Origin: Streptomyces sp. AC1-42W
GTDB taxonomy: Bacteria > Actinomycetota > Actinomycetes > Streptomycetales > Streptomycetaceae
Length of the DNA: 64,000 nucleotides
NCBI RefSeq assembly: GCF_003248355.1
Contig: NZ_QKWY01000002.1
Location: 558,001-622,000, forward strand
Direction: 5' to 3'
The notes beneath the pieces were generated by a model that searched no databases, was not told the origin of the DNA, and saw only the letters and a program-made list of their open reading frames with translations. Made by a program: the position numbers and the translations under genes. This document shows positions 7,191 through 15,144 of this stretch, piece after piece. How positions within the stretch are numbered: position 1 is the stretch's first letter; every line of letters starts with the position of its first letter.

Positions 7191-8146
7191 CACGGGAGGC
7201 CGACGCGCCGTCGCGGTGGCGGCGCGGCAGGGTCCTGGCCGGGCTCGCCGCCCTGACGGCCGCGCTGCTCGTCGGGCACCGGGCCGTGCCCAACACGCCG
7301 GGCCGGCTGGGCAGTCTCCTGGAGGCGTTCCTGCCGTGGCTCGGGCTCGCCGTCGTCCCCCTGCTCGCGCTCGCCGCGCTGCGCCGGGCGCCGCTCGCCC
7401 TGCTCGCGGTGGTGCTGCCGGTCACGGCGTGGGCGTACGCGTTCGGCGGGCTGCTGCTCCCGGCGGCGGACCCGGCCGACGGGGCGCGGGACCTGCTCGT
7501 CGTGCAGCACAACGTGAGCGATGTGAACGCCGACCCCACGGGCACCGCGCGCGTCCTGGCCGCCGAGGGCGCCGACCTGATCGCCCTGGAGGAACTGGTG
7601 CCGGACGCGCTGCCCGCGTACGAGAAGGCGCTCGCGCCCGCGTATCCGTTCCACGAGGTCCGGGGCACCGTGGGCCTCTGGTCGCGGCACCCCCTGACCG
7701 GCACCCGGACGGTGGACATCCGGCCCGCGGACATCGAGGAGCCGTGGAGCCGGGGCCTGCGCACGGTGGCCGCGACGCCGCACGGCGAGGTCGCGGTGTA
7801 CGTGGCGCACCTGCCGTCGATCCGGATCGGCGTGACCGGTCTGGCGTCGGCCCGCCGCGACGAGAGCGCCCGGCTGCTGGGCGCGGCCCTGGACGCGGAG
7901 GAGACGGCCGGCCCGCTGCTCGTGCTCGGCGACCTCAACGCGACGGTGGACGACCGGGGCCTGGCGCCCCTGACCTCGCGCCTCTCCGTCCCCCGGCGCG
8001 GCTTCGCGTTCAGCTTCCCGGCGTCCTTCCCACTGACCCGGATCGACCAGGTGCTGGCCCGTGACGCGACGGTCGACCGCGTACGAACCCTCCCCAGGAC
8101 GGGCAGCGACCACCTCCCGGTGGCGGCCAGGGTGACCCTGGACTGA
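7187..8146 (+). CDS. Membrane-anchored endonuclease/exonuclease/phosphatase family protein
   Basis: The 319-residue product starts at a GTG overlapping the TetR stop. Three hydrophobic segments fill residues 15-90 (AGLAALTAALLVGH, WLGLAVVPLLALAAL, LALLAVVLPVTAWAYAFGG). The EEP catalytic domain follows: VVQHNV, LEEL (metal Glu), WSRHPL, GDLNA, RIDQVL and the terminal GSDHLPV with the general-base His. EEP proteins of this layout cleave phosphodiesters or phosphoesters outside the membrane; the substrate is unknown. It closes the coupled four-gene operon, which may therefore deal with a lipid or cell-envelope phosphoester. Confidence 0.85.
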   Translation: MTREADAPSRWRRGRVLAGLAALTAALLVGHRAVPNTPGRLGSLLEAFLPWLGLAVVPLLALAALRRAPLALLAVVLPVTAWAYAFGGLLLPAADPADGARDLLVVQHNVSDVNADPTGTARVLAAEGADLIALEELVPDALPAYEKALAPAYPFHEVRGTVGLWSRHPLTGTRTVDIRPADIEEPWSRGLRTVAATPHGEVAVYVAHLPSIRIGVTGLASARRDESARLLGAALDAEETAGPLLVLGDLNATVDDRGLAPLTSRLSVPRRGFAFSFPASFPLTRIDQVLARDATVDRVRTLPRTGSDHLPVAARVTLD

Positions 8147-8251
8147 GGACCGGGGCGGCGTAGCCGGTGCGCGGGAAATCGGGGTGCGCCGCGCGTACGC
8201 GCTTCCTAGGATGCGCGGGTTCGCCGCCAACAGACCGGAGACGTACGGATC

Positions 8252-8947
8252 ATGGCCCTCCACCTCTCAGCGATCGGCTTCCACGCGAGCGACCCCGAGG
8301 CCCTGTCCCGTTTCTGGGCCGACCTTCTGGGCCGGGAGCGGGCGGCCGACGGCACGGTCCTGCCGCCGGACGGCGGCGAGGGCTTCGCCCTCCGCTTCAC
8401 GGCGAGCCGGGAGCCGAAGACCCGCCAGAACCAGGCCCACTTCGACCTGACGAGCGCCACCCCGGAGCAGCAGGCGGCCACGGTGGCCCGCGCCCTCGAA
8501 CTGGGCGGCCGGCACATCGACATCGGCCAGTCCCCGGAGGAGACGCACGTCGTCCTCGCCGACCCGGACGGCAACGAGTTCTGTGTGATCGCGGCGGGCA
8601 ACAAGTTCCTCGCGGACACCGCGTTCATCGGCGCGGTCGCCTGCGACGGCACCCAGGCGGTCGGCTACTTCTGGAGCGAGGCGCTGGGCTGGCCGCTGGT
8701 GTGGGACCAGGACGAGGAGACGGCCATCCAGTCCCCCCGGGGCGGCACGAAGCTCACCTGGGGCGGCCCCCCGGTGAACCCCAAGACCGACACCAACCGC
8801 CTGTACTTCGAACTGACCCTCCCGCCGGACGCCGACGAGGCGCAGGAGATCGCCCGCCTGACATCCCTGGGCGCCCACCACACGGAGTCCGGCACCCTGC
8901 TGGACCCGGACGGCAACGAATTCATCCTGCGCCGGGCGCCGGCCTGA
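8252..8947 (+). CDS. VOC (glyoxalase/bleomycin resistance) family protein
   Basis: A 231-residue protein made of two VOC modules: residues 1-115 starting LHLSAIGFHASDPEALSRFW and ending in ADPDGNEFCVI, and residues 116-231 ending in LDPDGNEFILRR. The DPDGNEF motifs carry the Glu that ligands a metal in this superfamily. Stand-alone two-module VOC proteins of this kind occur in many Streptomyces; the substrate cannot be assigned. ATG at 8252 has GGAG about 12 nt upstream. It is monocistronic, with 105 bp separating it from the operon before. Confidence 0.85.
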   Translation: MALHLSAIGFHASDPEALSRFWADLLGRERAADGTVLPPDGGEGFALRFTASREPKTRQNQAHFDLTSATPEQQAATVARALELGGRHIDIGQSPEETHVVLADPDGNEFCVIAAGNKFLADTAFIGAVACDGTQAVGYFWSEALGWPLVWDQDEETAIQSPRGGTKLTWGGPPVNPKTDTNRLYFELTLPPDADEAQEIARLTSLGAHHTESGTLLDPDGNEFILRRAPA

Positions 8948-8976
8948 CCAGCACACGGGCCCGGCGGCGAACCTAC

Positions 8977-9519
8977 CTAGCGGAGCGCGGCAGCGACCCG
9001 CGAGCGCAGGACATCATCAGAGATCGTGTCCACGCTGCGCCACGCGTACCCGCTCACCTCTTCCTGTTGCAGCTTCACGGCCTGGTCGCCGCTCATGCGG
9101 AAGAGGAAACGGAAGTCCGCGTGCCAGTGGGCGCCCTCCCCCTTGCTGTCGTTGGCGGGGATGGGGTGCACGTCGATGTGCACGGGGGTCGCTTGCACGG
9201 GGGAGACGCTGAGCGTAATTCCCGTTTCCTCGATGAGCTCACGCAGCGCCGCGCCCGTCAGGTTCGCGTCTTCGGGTTCCAGGTGCCCGCCGGGGGTCAG
9301 CCATTTGTCGAGTGCCACGTGACGGATGAACAGAGCTTCCCCCTGGTCGTTGACGAGAACCGCCCCGGCGGTCACGTGCCCCCGGAACTCCTTCCGGCTC
9401 GTCACGTCGGCCCCCAGGTCCAGCAGCTCACCGAGCGGGGCCAGCGTGTGCTTGTCCTCGGGGTGCGCGTTGGCGTACTCGGCGACGGTCGTACGGATGT
9501 GGTCTGCTGTGATGGGCAT
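8977..9519 (-). CDS. Nudix hydrolase
   Basis: A 180-residue protein with the Nudix box GGHLEPED-(n)-RELIEETGI around residues 80-105, which binds Mg2+ and hydrolyses nucleoside diphosphates linked to another group. The ATG at 9519 is preceded by AGGTGAT. Only 4 bp separate it from the stop of the upstream SAH-hydrolase-like pseudogene, so the two once formed an operon. It may have outlived its partner. Substrate unknown. Confidence 0.88.
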   Translation of the reverse strand: MPITADHIRTTVAEYANAHPEDKHTLAPLGELLDLGADVTSRKEFRGHVTAGAVLVNDQGEALFIRHVALDKWLTPGGHLEPEDANLTGAALRELIEETGITLSVSPVQATPVHIDVHPIPANDSKGEGAHWHADFRFLFRMSGDQAVKLQQEEVSGYAWRSVDTISDDVLRSRVAAALR

Positions 9520-9523
9520 TCGA

Positions 9524-10295
9524 TCACCTGTTGTAGTAGTGGAGCCAGGCAGCCGCGATGGCTTCCCGGTCGGCGGTGGACACCTCATGCATAGCGCTGT
9601 TCAGGTCCCCCCGGGCGAGTTTGGCGGCGCCTGCCAAGAGTTCGCCCTGAACGAGCGCGATGAACGGTCCAACGCTCGCGCCATGGATGAAGTTGACCGC
9701 TTCACCCCCGTTGAGCAGATGGAAGTAGTGCCCCCGAGTGCTGTAGCAGGTCACGTGCTCGCCGGCACTGTCGCGGGTGTAACCCGAGGGGAGCCCGCTC
9801 AACTCCAACGCGTCTTCCGAGCTGGTCACGGTCTCGGGCCACCTCGAACCCCTGCGCCATGGCCTGTGCTCGGCGCACGGGGTCCACGTCGTGGACGATG
9901 ACACGAACGCCTTTGACGTGCGGCAGCCGCGCGATCGAACTCCCCAGCTTTCCGGTGCCGATGACCAGGGCGGGGCGCCCGTGCAGGATGTCGTTCCGCT
10001 GTCGCAGAAGCGCTTCCGTGGAGAACACGACAGGCTGCCCGACCAGGAAGTCTTCCGGTTCCTTGAGCGGCGAGCGAGCCACGCTGACGACGGGGCACGG
10101 AAGCTTGCCCCGCTCGGTGTAGCGACGGTGCCCGTTCTCCAGGTAGCCCACGGTCGTGTCGGGGTCGCTGAACAGCTCCCGGGACAGCTCGTCGCACGGG
10201 TGCGCCCTTTCGATCTCGCGGCCGGCGCTCGCGTGGATGGATTTGGGCTTGGGTAGCACCGCGCGGAGCTGTGTCACTCGTGAAGAACGGGTCAA
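9524..10295 (-). pseudogene. SAH-hydrolase-like NAD-binding protein, internally deleted and frameshifted
   Basis: Two minus-strand frames together make one recognisable protein. The 5' part (to about 9840) carries the Rossmann glycine motif VIGTGKLGSSIA and DVDPVRRAQAMAQGFEVA. The 3' part in another frame resumes with PETVTSSEDALELSGLP and ends HYFHLLNGGEAVNFIHGAS...WLHYYNR, as in Streptomyces proteins related to adenosylhomocysteinase. At the join, around 9835-9845, roughly 45 residues expected in homologues (the strand after FEVARDLDE) are missing and the frame shifts. The N-terminus may also be shortened. It cannot encode a working enzyme. Confidence 0.75.
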
Positions 10296-10757
10296 GTCTC
10301 GCGCGCTCGGTGGTTCCTTCGGGAAATCCTCGCGCTAGCCGAAGAAGTATGTCGCGACTTCGCAGGGCCGGACGCGGTTGCTATCGCAGACGGTGGCACC
10401 ACGTATGTTGTTGAGTGCAAGTCCTATCGGCAGCAGACGAAACGGGCGCACGCTCGCCTTTGGGTGGCGGCCAACCTGCAATCGCCTACAACGGCGCGTG
10501 AACGTCGCCAAGCCGTACCGGAGTTCTGCGCAGCAGCCGCCGAGTTGATTGCACAGATTCTCGCGTACCTGGCATGCGTACTCTTACGCCTTCTCTCGGG
10601 TTCTCGGCCGCACGGCCACCGCCGATGTAGACGTGTAAATGCCCAAACCGCTGAGCGAACACCTGATATCGCCCCCCCGAGGGCCGTACTCTGCCTTCCC
10701 CGTGAGCATGCACCAGGGCGGGCACTGCCGCAGCACGCTGGGGGAGCGTCGTACTAG
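10284..10757 (+). pseudogene. Probable gene remnant without start codon
   Basis: The stretch 10296-10835 holds no intact gene. One plus-strand frame is open from a stop at 10281 to 10757, and its first 60 codons look coding: REILALAEEVCRDFAGPDAV then GGTTYVVECKSYRQQ. The PD...ECK arrangement resembles the PD-(D/E)XK nuclease core. There is no start codon in frame before it, and the second half loses codon bias. I read it as a decayed fragment. The family is a guess. Confidence 0.3.
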
Positions 10758-10835
10758 GAATTGTCCGGGCGATCTCTGACCAACGCATGTGCAGCTCGTT
10801 GTCGAGGGCCTCGACGAGTGAGATAGAAATGCAGT

Positions 10836-11476
10836 ATGGATACCGCCGCACTTGAAGAGATGCTGAACGAGACCTTCGACCGCGCTGTCGTGCACCACGG
10901 ATACACCAACTACATGCGCGACTACGAGGTCATCATCTACGCGACCGCTGCACCCAGTACTGGCATCGCGCCCGCCTAAGGGCTGTCCCGTAATCCCCGG
11001 TGGATCAGCGCGCGGCGTCAGATGCGGTGCATCGCAAGGCGGAGGGGCGTTCGCATACTGGACGTATTCGGACGTTCCGACAACGCAGCGAGGTGCCGTA
11101 GCTGTCGTCGTGCGCCCGCCGGGGATTACGGGACAGCCCTTACCTGCGGTATCTCTTCCGGTACTGCGTCGAGGCCCAATGCGAGACGTCAGTGACCGCG
11201 GAGACTTGGCGAGACTCCTTGGACGATCGTCTCCTTGACCACGAGACCGCTGACCCAGATCTCGGCGGTTACGTCTGGGGCGTGAAGTGTCACAGCATGT
11301 ATCCAGGAGCTGCGCTTCTCGCTGAGTCCGAGGCGACCCGCCGCTGGTCGAAGGCCGTCGGGATCGACTTCCATGGGGTGCGCATTGAAACAAACGCGCA
11401 CAACTTGACCTTGATCTTCTCAGACCTGCAGGTGAGTGAAGTCCCGGTCGGATACGCTCCCTTTGTCACGGATTAG
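10836..11476 (+). pseudogene. YxiG-like hypothetical gene split by a MITE
   Basis: An ATG at 10836 opens a frame of 47 codons (MDTAALEEMLNETFDRAVVH) that meets a TAA created by the inserted element at 10977. Removing the 162-bp element plus one TA copy restores a single 158-codon frame that continues YLRYLFRYCVEAQCE and ends GYAPFVTD with TAG at 11474-11476. The conserved run (YMRDYEV, DDRLLDHE, GYVWGVKCHSMYPG, ETNAH) matches a Streptomyces family I remember as YxiG-like, of unknown function. The clean reconstruction shows recent inactivation of an otherwise intact gene. Confidence 0.8.
10979..11140. mobile_element. 162-bp MITE with 22-bp perfect terminal inverted repeats and TA target duplication
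   Basis: The left end 10979-11000 (starting AGGGCTGTCCCG) is the exact reverse complement of the right end 11119-11140. TA flanks it on both sides (10977-10978 and 11141-11142), the target duplication made by IS630/Tc1-type transposases. It carries no open frame, so it must have been moved by a transposase encoded elsewhere. It introduces an immediate in-frame stop in the host gene. Confidence 0.9.
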
Positions 11477-11518
11477 GGATCAGGGATTCGCGAGCTTGCA
11501 TGCGGCGGGCAGCGTCGC

Positions 11519-12256
11519 GTGCTGGTCCAGCGGGGCAACGAGATGCCCGAGGCGTCGCTGCGGGCCTGGGTCGGGCTGATCGCTTCCTATGCGCACCGGC
11601 CGTCGCCGTCCGTCGTCGAGATCGGATCGGGAACGGGCGTCTTCTCGGCCGCGATGGCGCGTTGGATCGAGGGAAGTGAGGTGATGGCCGTCGATGCGTC
11701 GGAGGCGATGCTTGCCGAGGCACGACGGCATCATCCGCATCCCGCGGTGCGGTATCTGCCGGGGGAGGCGGAGGCGGTGCCCGCCGCTGGGGGCGCCTTC
11801 GACCTGGCCCTGATGTCTCGCGTGATCCATCACATTCCCGACCGCCGGCGAGCGGCCCGGGAACTGGTCCGCGTGCTGCGCGTCGGCGGAAGGGTTGTCG
11901 TGCGCACCACGTTCCGCGAACGGCTGGACGCGCTGGTGTACGACTTCTGGCCCCGGCTCCGGGCGATCGACGAGCGACGCTTCCCGAGCGAAGGGGAAGT
12001 GGTCGGCGACTTCGTCGCTGCCGGGCTCACCTTGGACGAGGTGACCTCCTTCGCCCAGCCGGTCGCGGCGAACCTGGCGGAGTACCACGCCAGGCTGGTC
12101 AGCCGGCCTCAGTCGAAGTTCACCCATCTCACCGATGAGGAATTCCATCGGGGCCTGGTCCGCTTGAAGGCCGAGGCCGAGGCCCAAAGCGAGGCGTTGG
12201 GCGAGCCCCGGCCAGTCCTCGAACGCTACGACGTGGCCGTCTTCACCCGCTCGTAA
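11519..12256 (+). CDS. Class I SAM-dependent methyltransferase, possibly 5'-truncated
   Basis: 245 residues with the Rossmann methyltransferase motifs: VVEIGSGTGVFSAA (motif I, SAM binding), AVDASEAML (motif II), FDLALMSRVIHHIPD (motif IV) and LRVGGRVVV (motif V). The substrate is unknown. The frame opens just after the stop of the disrupted gene upstream and the GTG at 11519 has no convincing ribosome site. The protein begins directly at RGNEMPEASLRAWV, where relatives usually have a further N-terminal helix. The 5' end may have been lost in the rearrangements seen just upstream. Confidence 0.8.
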   Translation: MLVQRGNEMPEASLRAWVGLIASYAHRPSPSVVEIGSGTGVFSAAMARWIEGSEVMAVDASEAMLAEARRHHPHPAVRYLPGEAEAVPAAGGAFDLALMSRVIHHIPDRRRAARELVRVLRVGGRVVVRTTFRERLDALVYDFWPRLRAIDERRFPSEGEVVGDFVAAGLTLDEVTSFAQPVAANLAEYHARLVSRPQSKFTHLTDEEFHRGLVRLKAEAEAQSEALGEPRPVLERYDVAVFTRS

Positions 12257-12308
12257 CCGACGAGATCAAGAGCGCAACCGCCGGGTGGGGTTGAGGGTCC
12301 TTCTGGGT

Positions 12309-13565
12309 ATGAAGATCTGTTTCCTCATACACAACGCGTACGCGATAGGAGGGACGATCACCACCACCTTCAACTTGGCCCGCGCGCTGGCCGAGCGGCA
12401 TGACGTGGAGGTCATCTCCGCGTTGCGGAGCCGGGAGCGGCCGAGTGTCGTGCTCGATCCGCGGGTGCGGCTGCGGGCGTTGGTGGACTTACGGCATGAG
12501 AAGGACGACCCGAGGCACCGGGCGCCCGCGAAGGTGTTCCCCGCGGCGGAGAACCGTTACGGGGAGTACAGCGCGCTCACCGATGAGCGCATCGGCGCGG
12601 CGCTGGCGGGCATCGACGCGGATGTGGTCGTGGGGACGCGGCCCGGGCTCAACGTGCACCTGGCGCTCCAGGCCCCCGAGCGGGTGGTCCGGGTCGGGCA
12701 GGAGCACCTGATGCTCGACCAGCACGCGCCGCGCCTGCGGAACGCGTTGCGCAAGGCGTACCCCCGGCTGGACGCGCTCACCCCCGTCACGGAGGCCGAC
12801 GCGGCCGTGTACCGGCGGAAGATGCGGCTGCCGGGCGTCCGGTTGCAGGCACTCCCCAACAGCGTCCCCGCACCGACGCTTCCGCCGGCGGACGGCCGGG
12901 GCCGGATCGTCGTCGCGGCCGGGCGGCTGACCCCGGTGAAACGATTCGACCTGCTGATCGAGGCGTTCGCGGCGGTCGCGGCCGCGCACCCCGACTGGAC
13001 GTTGCGCATTTACGGCCGGGGCGAGGAGAAGGACCGGCTGCGGGCGCTCATCGACCGGCTCGGGCTGTACGAGAACGTCTTCCTCATGGGCGCGGTCACC
13101 CCGATGGAGGCCGAGTGGGTCAAGGGCTCGATCGGGGCGGTGGCGTCCTCGTACGAGTCCTTCGGCATGACCGTCGTCGAGGCGATGAGCTGCGGCCTGC
13201 CCGTGGTGAGCACGGACTGCCCGTACGGCCCCGGCGAGATCATCAGCCCCGGCGAGGACGGCCTGCTCGTCCCGGTCGGTGACCGGGAGGCGCTGTCCGG
13301 CGCCCTGCTGCGGCTCGTGGCCGACGACGAACTGCGCCGCCGCATGGGCCGCACCGCGCGGGACAACGCCCTCCGCTACCGCCCCGACACCGTCGTCGCC
13401 CAGGCCGAACGGCTCTTCGAGGAGCTGTTGGCGGCCCGGCGGGACGGCCGCGCGGCAGCGCGCACACATGACCGCGCCCTGACGACGAGCGGCTACGCGG
13501 CCGGGGACACCCTGCTCGCGGCGGCCGGTGCCGTCGTACGGGCCGCACGGAAGGTACGACGATGA
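12309..13565 (+). CDS. GT4-family glycosyltransferase
   Basis: A 418-residue GT-B fold enzyme. It begins MKICFLIHNAYAIGGTITT, the N-terminal glycine loop of GT4, and the C-terminal half has AAGRLTPVKRFDLLIEAF, the YGRGEEKDRL loop and the nucleotide-sugar signature ESFGMTVVEAMSCGLPVVS (E-x7-E). A GTG at 12285 is a possible alternative start. It transfers an activated sugar; the acceptor is unknown. Its stop overlaps the ATG of the next gene, which should encode a partner protein. Codon 61 is TTA (12489-12491), so translation probably depends on the bldA tRNA. Confidence 0.9.
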   Translation: MKICFLIHNAYAIGGTITTTFNLARALAERHDVEVISALRSRERPSVVLDPRVRLRALVDLRHEKDDPRHRAPAKVFPAAENRYGEYSALTDERIGAALAGIDADVVVGTRPGLNVHLALQAPERVVRVGQEHLMLDQHAPRLRNALRKAYPRLDALTPVTEADAAVYRRKMRLPGVRLQALPNSVPAPTLPPADGRGRIVVAAGRLTPVKRFDLLIEAFAAVAAAHPDWTLRIYGRGEEKDRLRALIDRLGLYENVFLMGAVTPMEAEWVKGSIGAVASSYESFGMTVVEAMSCGLPVVSTDCPYGPGEIISPGEDGLLVPVGDREALSGALLRLVADDELRRRMGRTARDNALRYRPDTVVAQAERLFEELLAARRDGRAAARTHDRALTTSGYAAGDTLLAAAGAVVRAARKVRR

Positions 13566-14431
13566 GCGGCGAGCACGTGACCGACCCGGTGGAGAGCCCG
13601 CGCGCGGCGGTGACGGCGGAGGAGGACGGCCGGCTGCTCATCCGGGTCCGCCTCGCCGGCCAGGACGAGCCGCCCCGGCTCCTGCTCCAGCGGCGCCCCG
13701 GAAAGGGGAAGCCGGAGGAGCCCGGCCGCCACCTCGTACTGGAGCGCGAGGGGCCGGAGGAGTGGCGGGCCGTCCTGGAAACGGAACCGGCCCTGGAGGA
13801 GGGCCGCTGGGACGCGTACGTGGTGGACGCGCCGGACGGGGAGCGGGTGCCGCTGCTGCCGGGCCTGCGCGACGTGCGCGCGCTGATGCCGGGCGGCGGC
13901 GCCCACGGCGTACGGGCGGTGGCCACGCCCCTGGCGGTACGCATTCCGTACGCCACCAAGGACGGCCGCCTGGCCATACGCGCCTGGCATCGCGCTACCC
14001 ACGCCGAGGCCGGCCGAATCACCCTTTCGGGCGACACGATGACCGTCGCAGCCCGGCTGTACGGTGCCCGCCTCGGCGAGGGCGCGGAGGCGTCCCTTCA
14101 CCGCCGCGGCCGCAACCCGGCCGAGATCCGCGTCCCGCTCCGGGCCACGGACGACCGGGAGTTCACGTTCACCGTCGACTACGGCACCCTGGTCCCGAAA
14201 CCCGGTGAGGGCGGGCAGCCAGGGGACACCCCGGTCGTCTGGGACGTGTACGTACACCCCGCGACGGGTACGCCGCGCATCCGGGCCGCCCGCCTCCTGG
14301 ACGACCTGGCGGACCGCAAACAGGTCTTCGTCTACCCGCACACCCGCGTGGGCGACTGGTCGGCCCACCCGTACTACACGCTGGACAACGACCTGTCGGT
14401 GCAACTCACCCGAAGCCGACCGGGGGAGTAG
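13562..14431 (+). CDS. Hypothetical protein coupled to the glycosyltransferase
   Basis: 289 residues, almost all beta-strand pattern with alternating Arg/Glu and hydrophobics (LLIRVRLAG, RLLLQRRPGK, WDAYVVDAPDGERVPLLPGL). No transmembrane segment or signal is seen, and no enzyme motif. Two similar halves are hinted at by repeated WD-Y-V (GRWDAYVVDA and VVWDVYVHPA), so it may contain tandem immunoglobulin-like or carbohydrate-binding modules. The ATG overlaps the glycosyltransferase stop (ATGA). In other actinomycetes such proteins sit next to teichoic-acid-type glycosyltransferases, so a role in the same glycan pathway is likely but unproven. Confidence 0.65.
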   Translation: MSGEHVTDPVESPRAAVTAEEDGRLLIRVRLAGQDEPPRLLLQRRPGKGKPEEPGRHLVLEREGPEEWRAVLETEPALEEGRWDAYVVDAPDGERVPLLPGLRDVRALMPGGGAHGVRAVATPLAVRIPYATKDGRLAIRAWHRATHAEAGRITLSGDTMTVAARLYGARLGEGAEASLHRRGRNPAEIRVPLRATDDREFTFTVDYGTLVPKPGEGGQPGDTPVVWDVYVHPATGTPRIRAARLLDDLADRKQVFVYPHTRVGDWSAHPYYTLDNDLSVQLTRSRPGE

Positions 14432-14555
14432 CCCCGCAGAGCGTCGGCGGGTTCGGGGATGCCGAAGCGTAGGGCGGTCCGCCGGGCGCCGAAGCGCATT
14501 CTGCGGGCCGCCAAGGCGCGCGCTCCGGCGACGGACTCGTTCGGGGCGAGTTCCG

Positions 14556-15011
14556 TCAGTTCGGCGAACTCGATTTGATGAGCTGGATGTGAGACTCCTG
14601 CATTCCTTCCGGGAGTGTGTCCGGGCTGAACCACTGTGCCTCCAGGATCTCGAAGCTGTCGATCTTCAGCGTTCCGCCGACATACAGAGCCTCGTACGCG
14701 ATCTCCACGCGGAGCTTGTAGCCGCTGGTCACCCGAACCAGCCGCCCCGGCACCACGTCCAGACCCGTCTCCTCCCGGACTTCCCGGACCACGGTCTGCG
14801 GGAACTCCTCGCTTTTGACGGCGTACCCGGTCGGCAGACCCCACGGGCGGTCGGCCGGCCACATGCGGTGTTTCAGCAGCAGGACTTCGCCCGCCTCGTT
14901 GCGTACGACGCCCGTGACACCGACCATGAACTTGGCGTGGGCGAACCACAGCACACGCCATTGGAGCGGGCCCCGGATGAGCCGCCAGAGCCGGGCCACG
15001 ACACGCTTCAT
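14556..15011 (-). CDS. Nudix hydrolase
   Basis: A 151-residue Nudix protein. The box reads GYAVKSEEFPQTVVREVREE with TGLDV following, satisfying G-x5-E-x7-RE-x2-EE-x-G. A basic, Trp-rich N-terminal 25 residues (MKRVVARLWRLIRGPLQW) precede the fold. The ATG at 15011 has GAAAGG ten nt upstream. It is the 3'-most of three minus-strand genes with a nucleotidyltransferase and a kinase, separated from the former by 133 bp. It may hydrolyse the nucleotide product or by-product of that pair, which is inference from order. Confidence 0.88.
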   Translation of the reverse strand: MKRVVARLWRLIRGPLQWRVLWFAHAKFMVGVTGVVRNEAGEVLLLKHRMWPADRPWGLPTGYAVKSEEFPQTVVREVREETGLDVVPGRLVRVTSGYKLRVEIAYEALYVGGTLKIDSFEILEAQWFSPDTLPEGMQESHIQLIKSSSPN

Positions 15012-15144
15012 GAGCAAGCCTTTCGAGGGGAGACGGTCCGAAAGAGTGCCGGACACGGCGCCAACCCGGCAGATGCCTCGGCCCGGAGCGCGCGGCGTCG
15101 GATCGGGAAGCGCCGGGAGTCGTCCGGGAGTCGTCCGGGAGAGG

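Noticed and set aside
14432..14555. Minus-strand stretch reading ALAARRMRFGARRTALRFGI
   Set aside because: Looks protein-like but is short and has no start; it may be a remnant or GC-driven chance.
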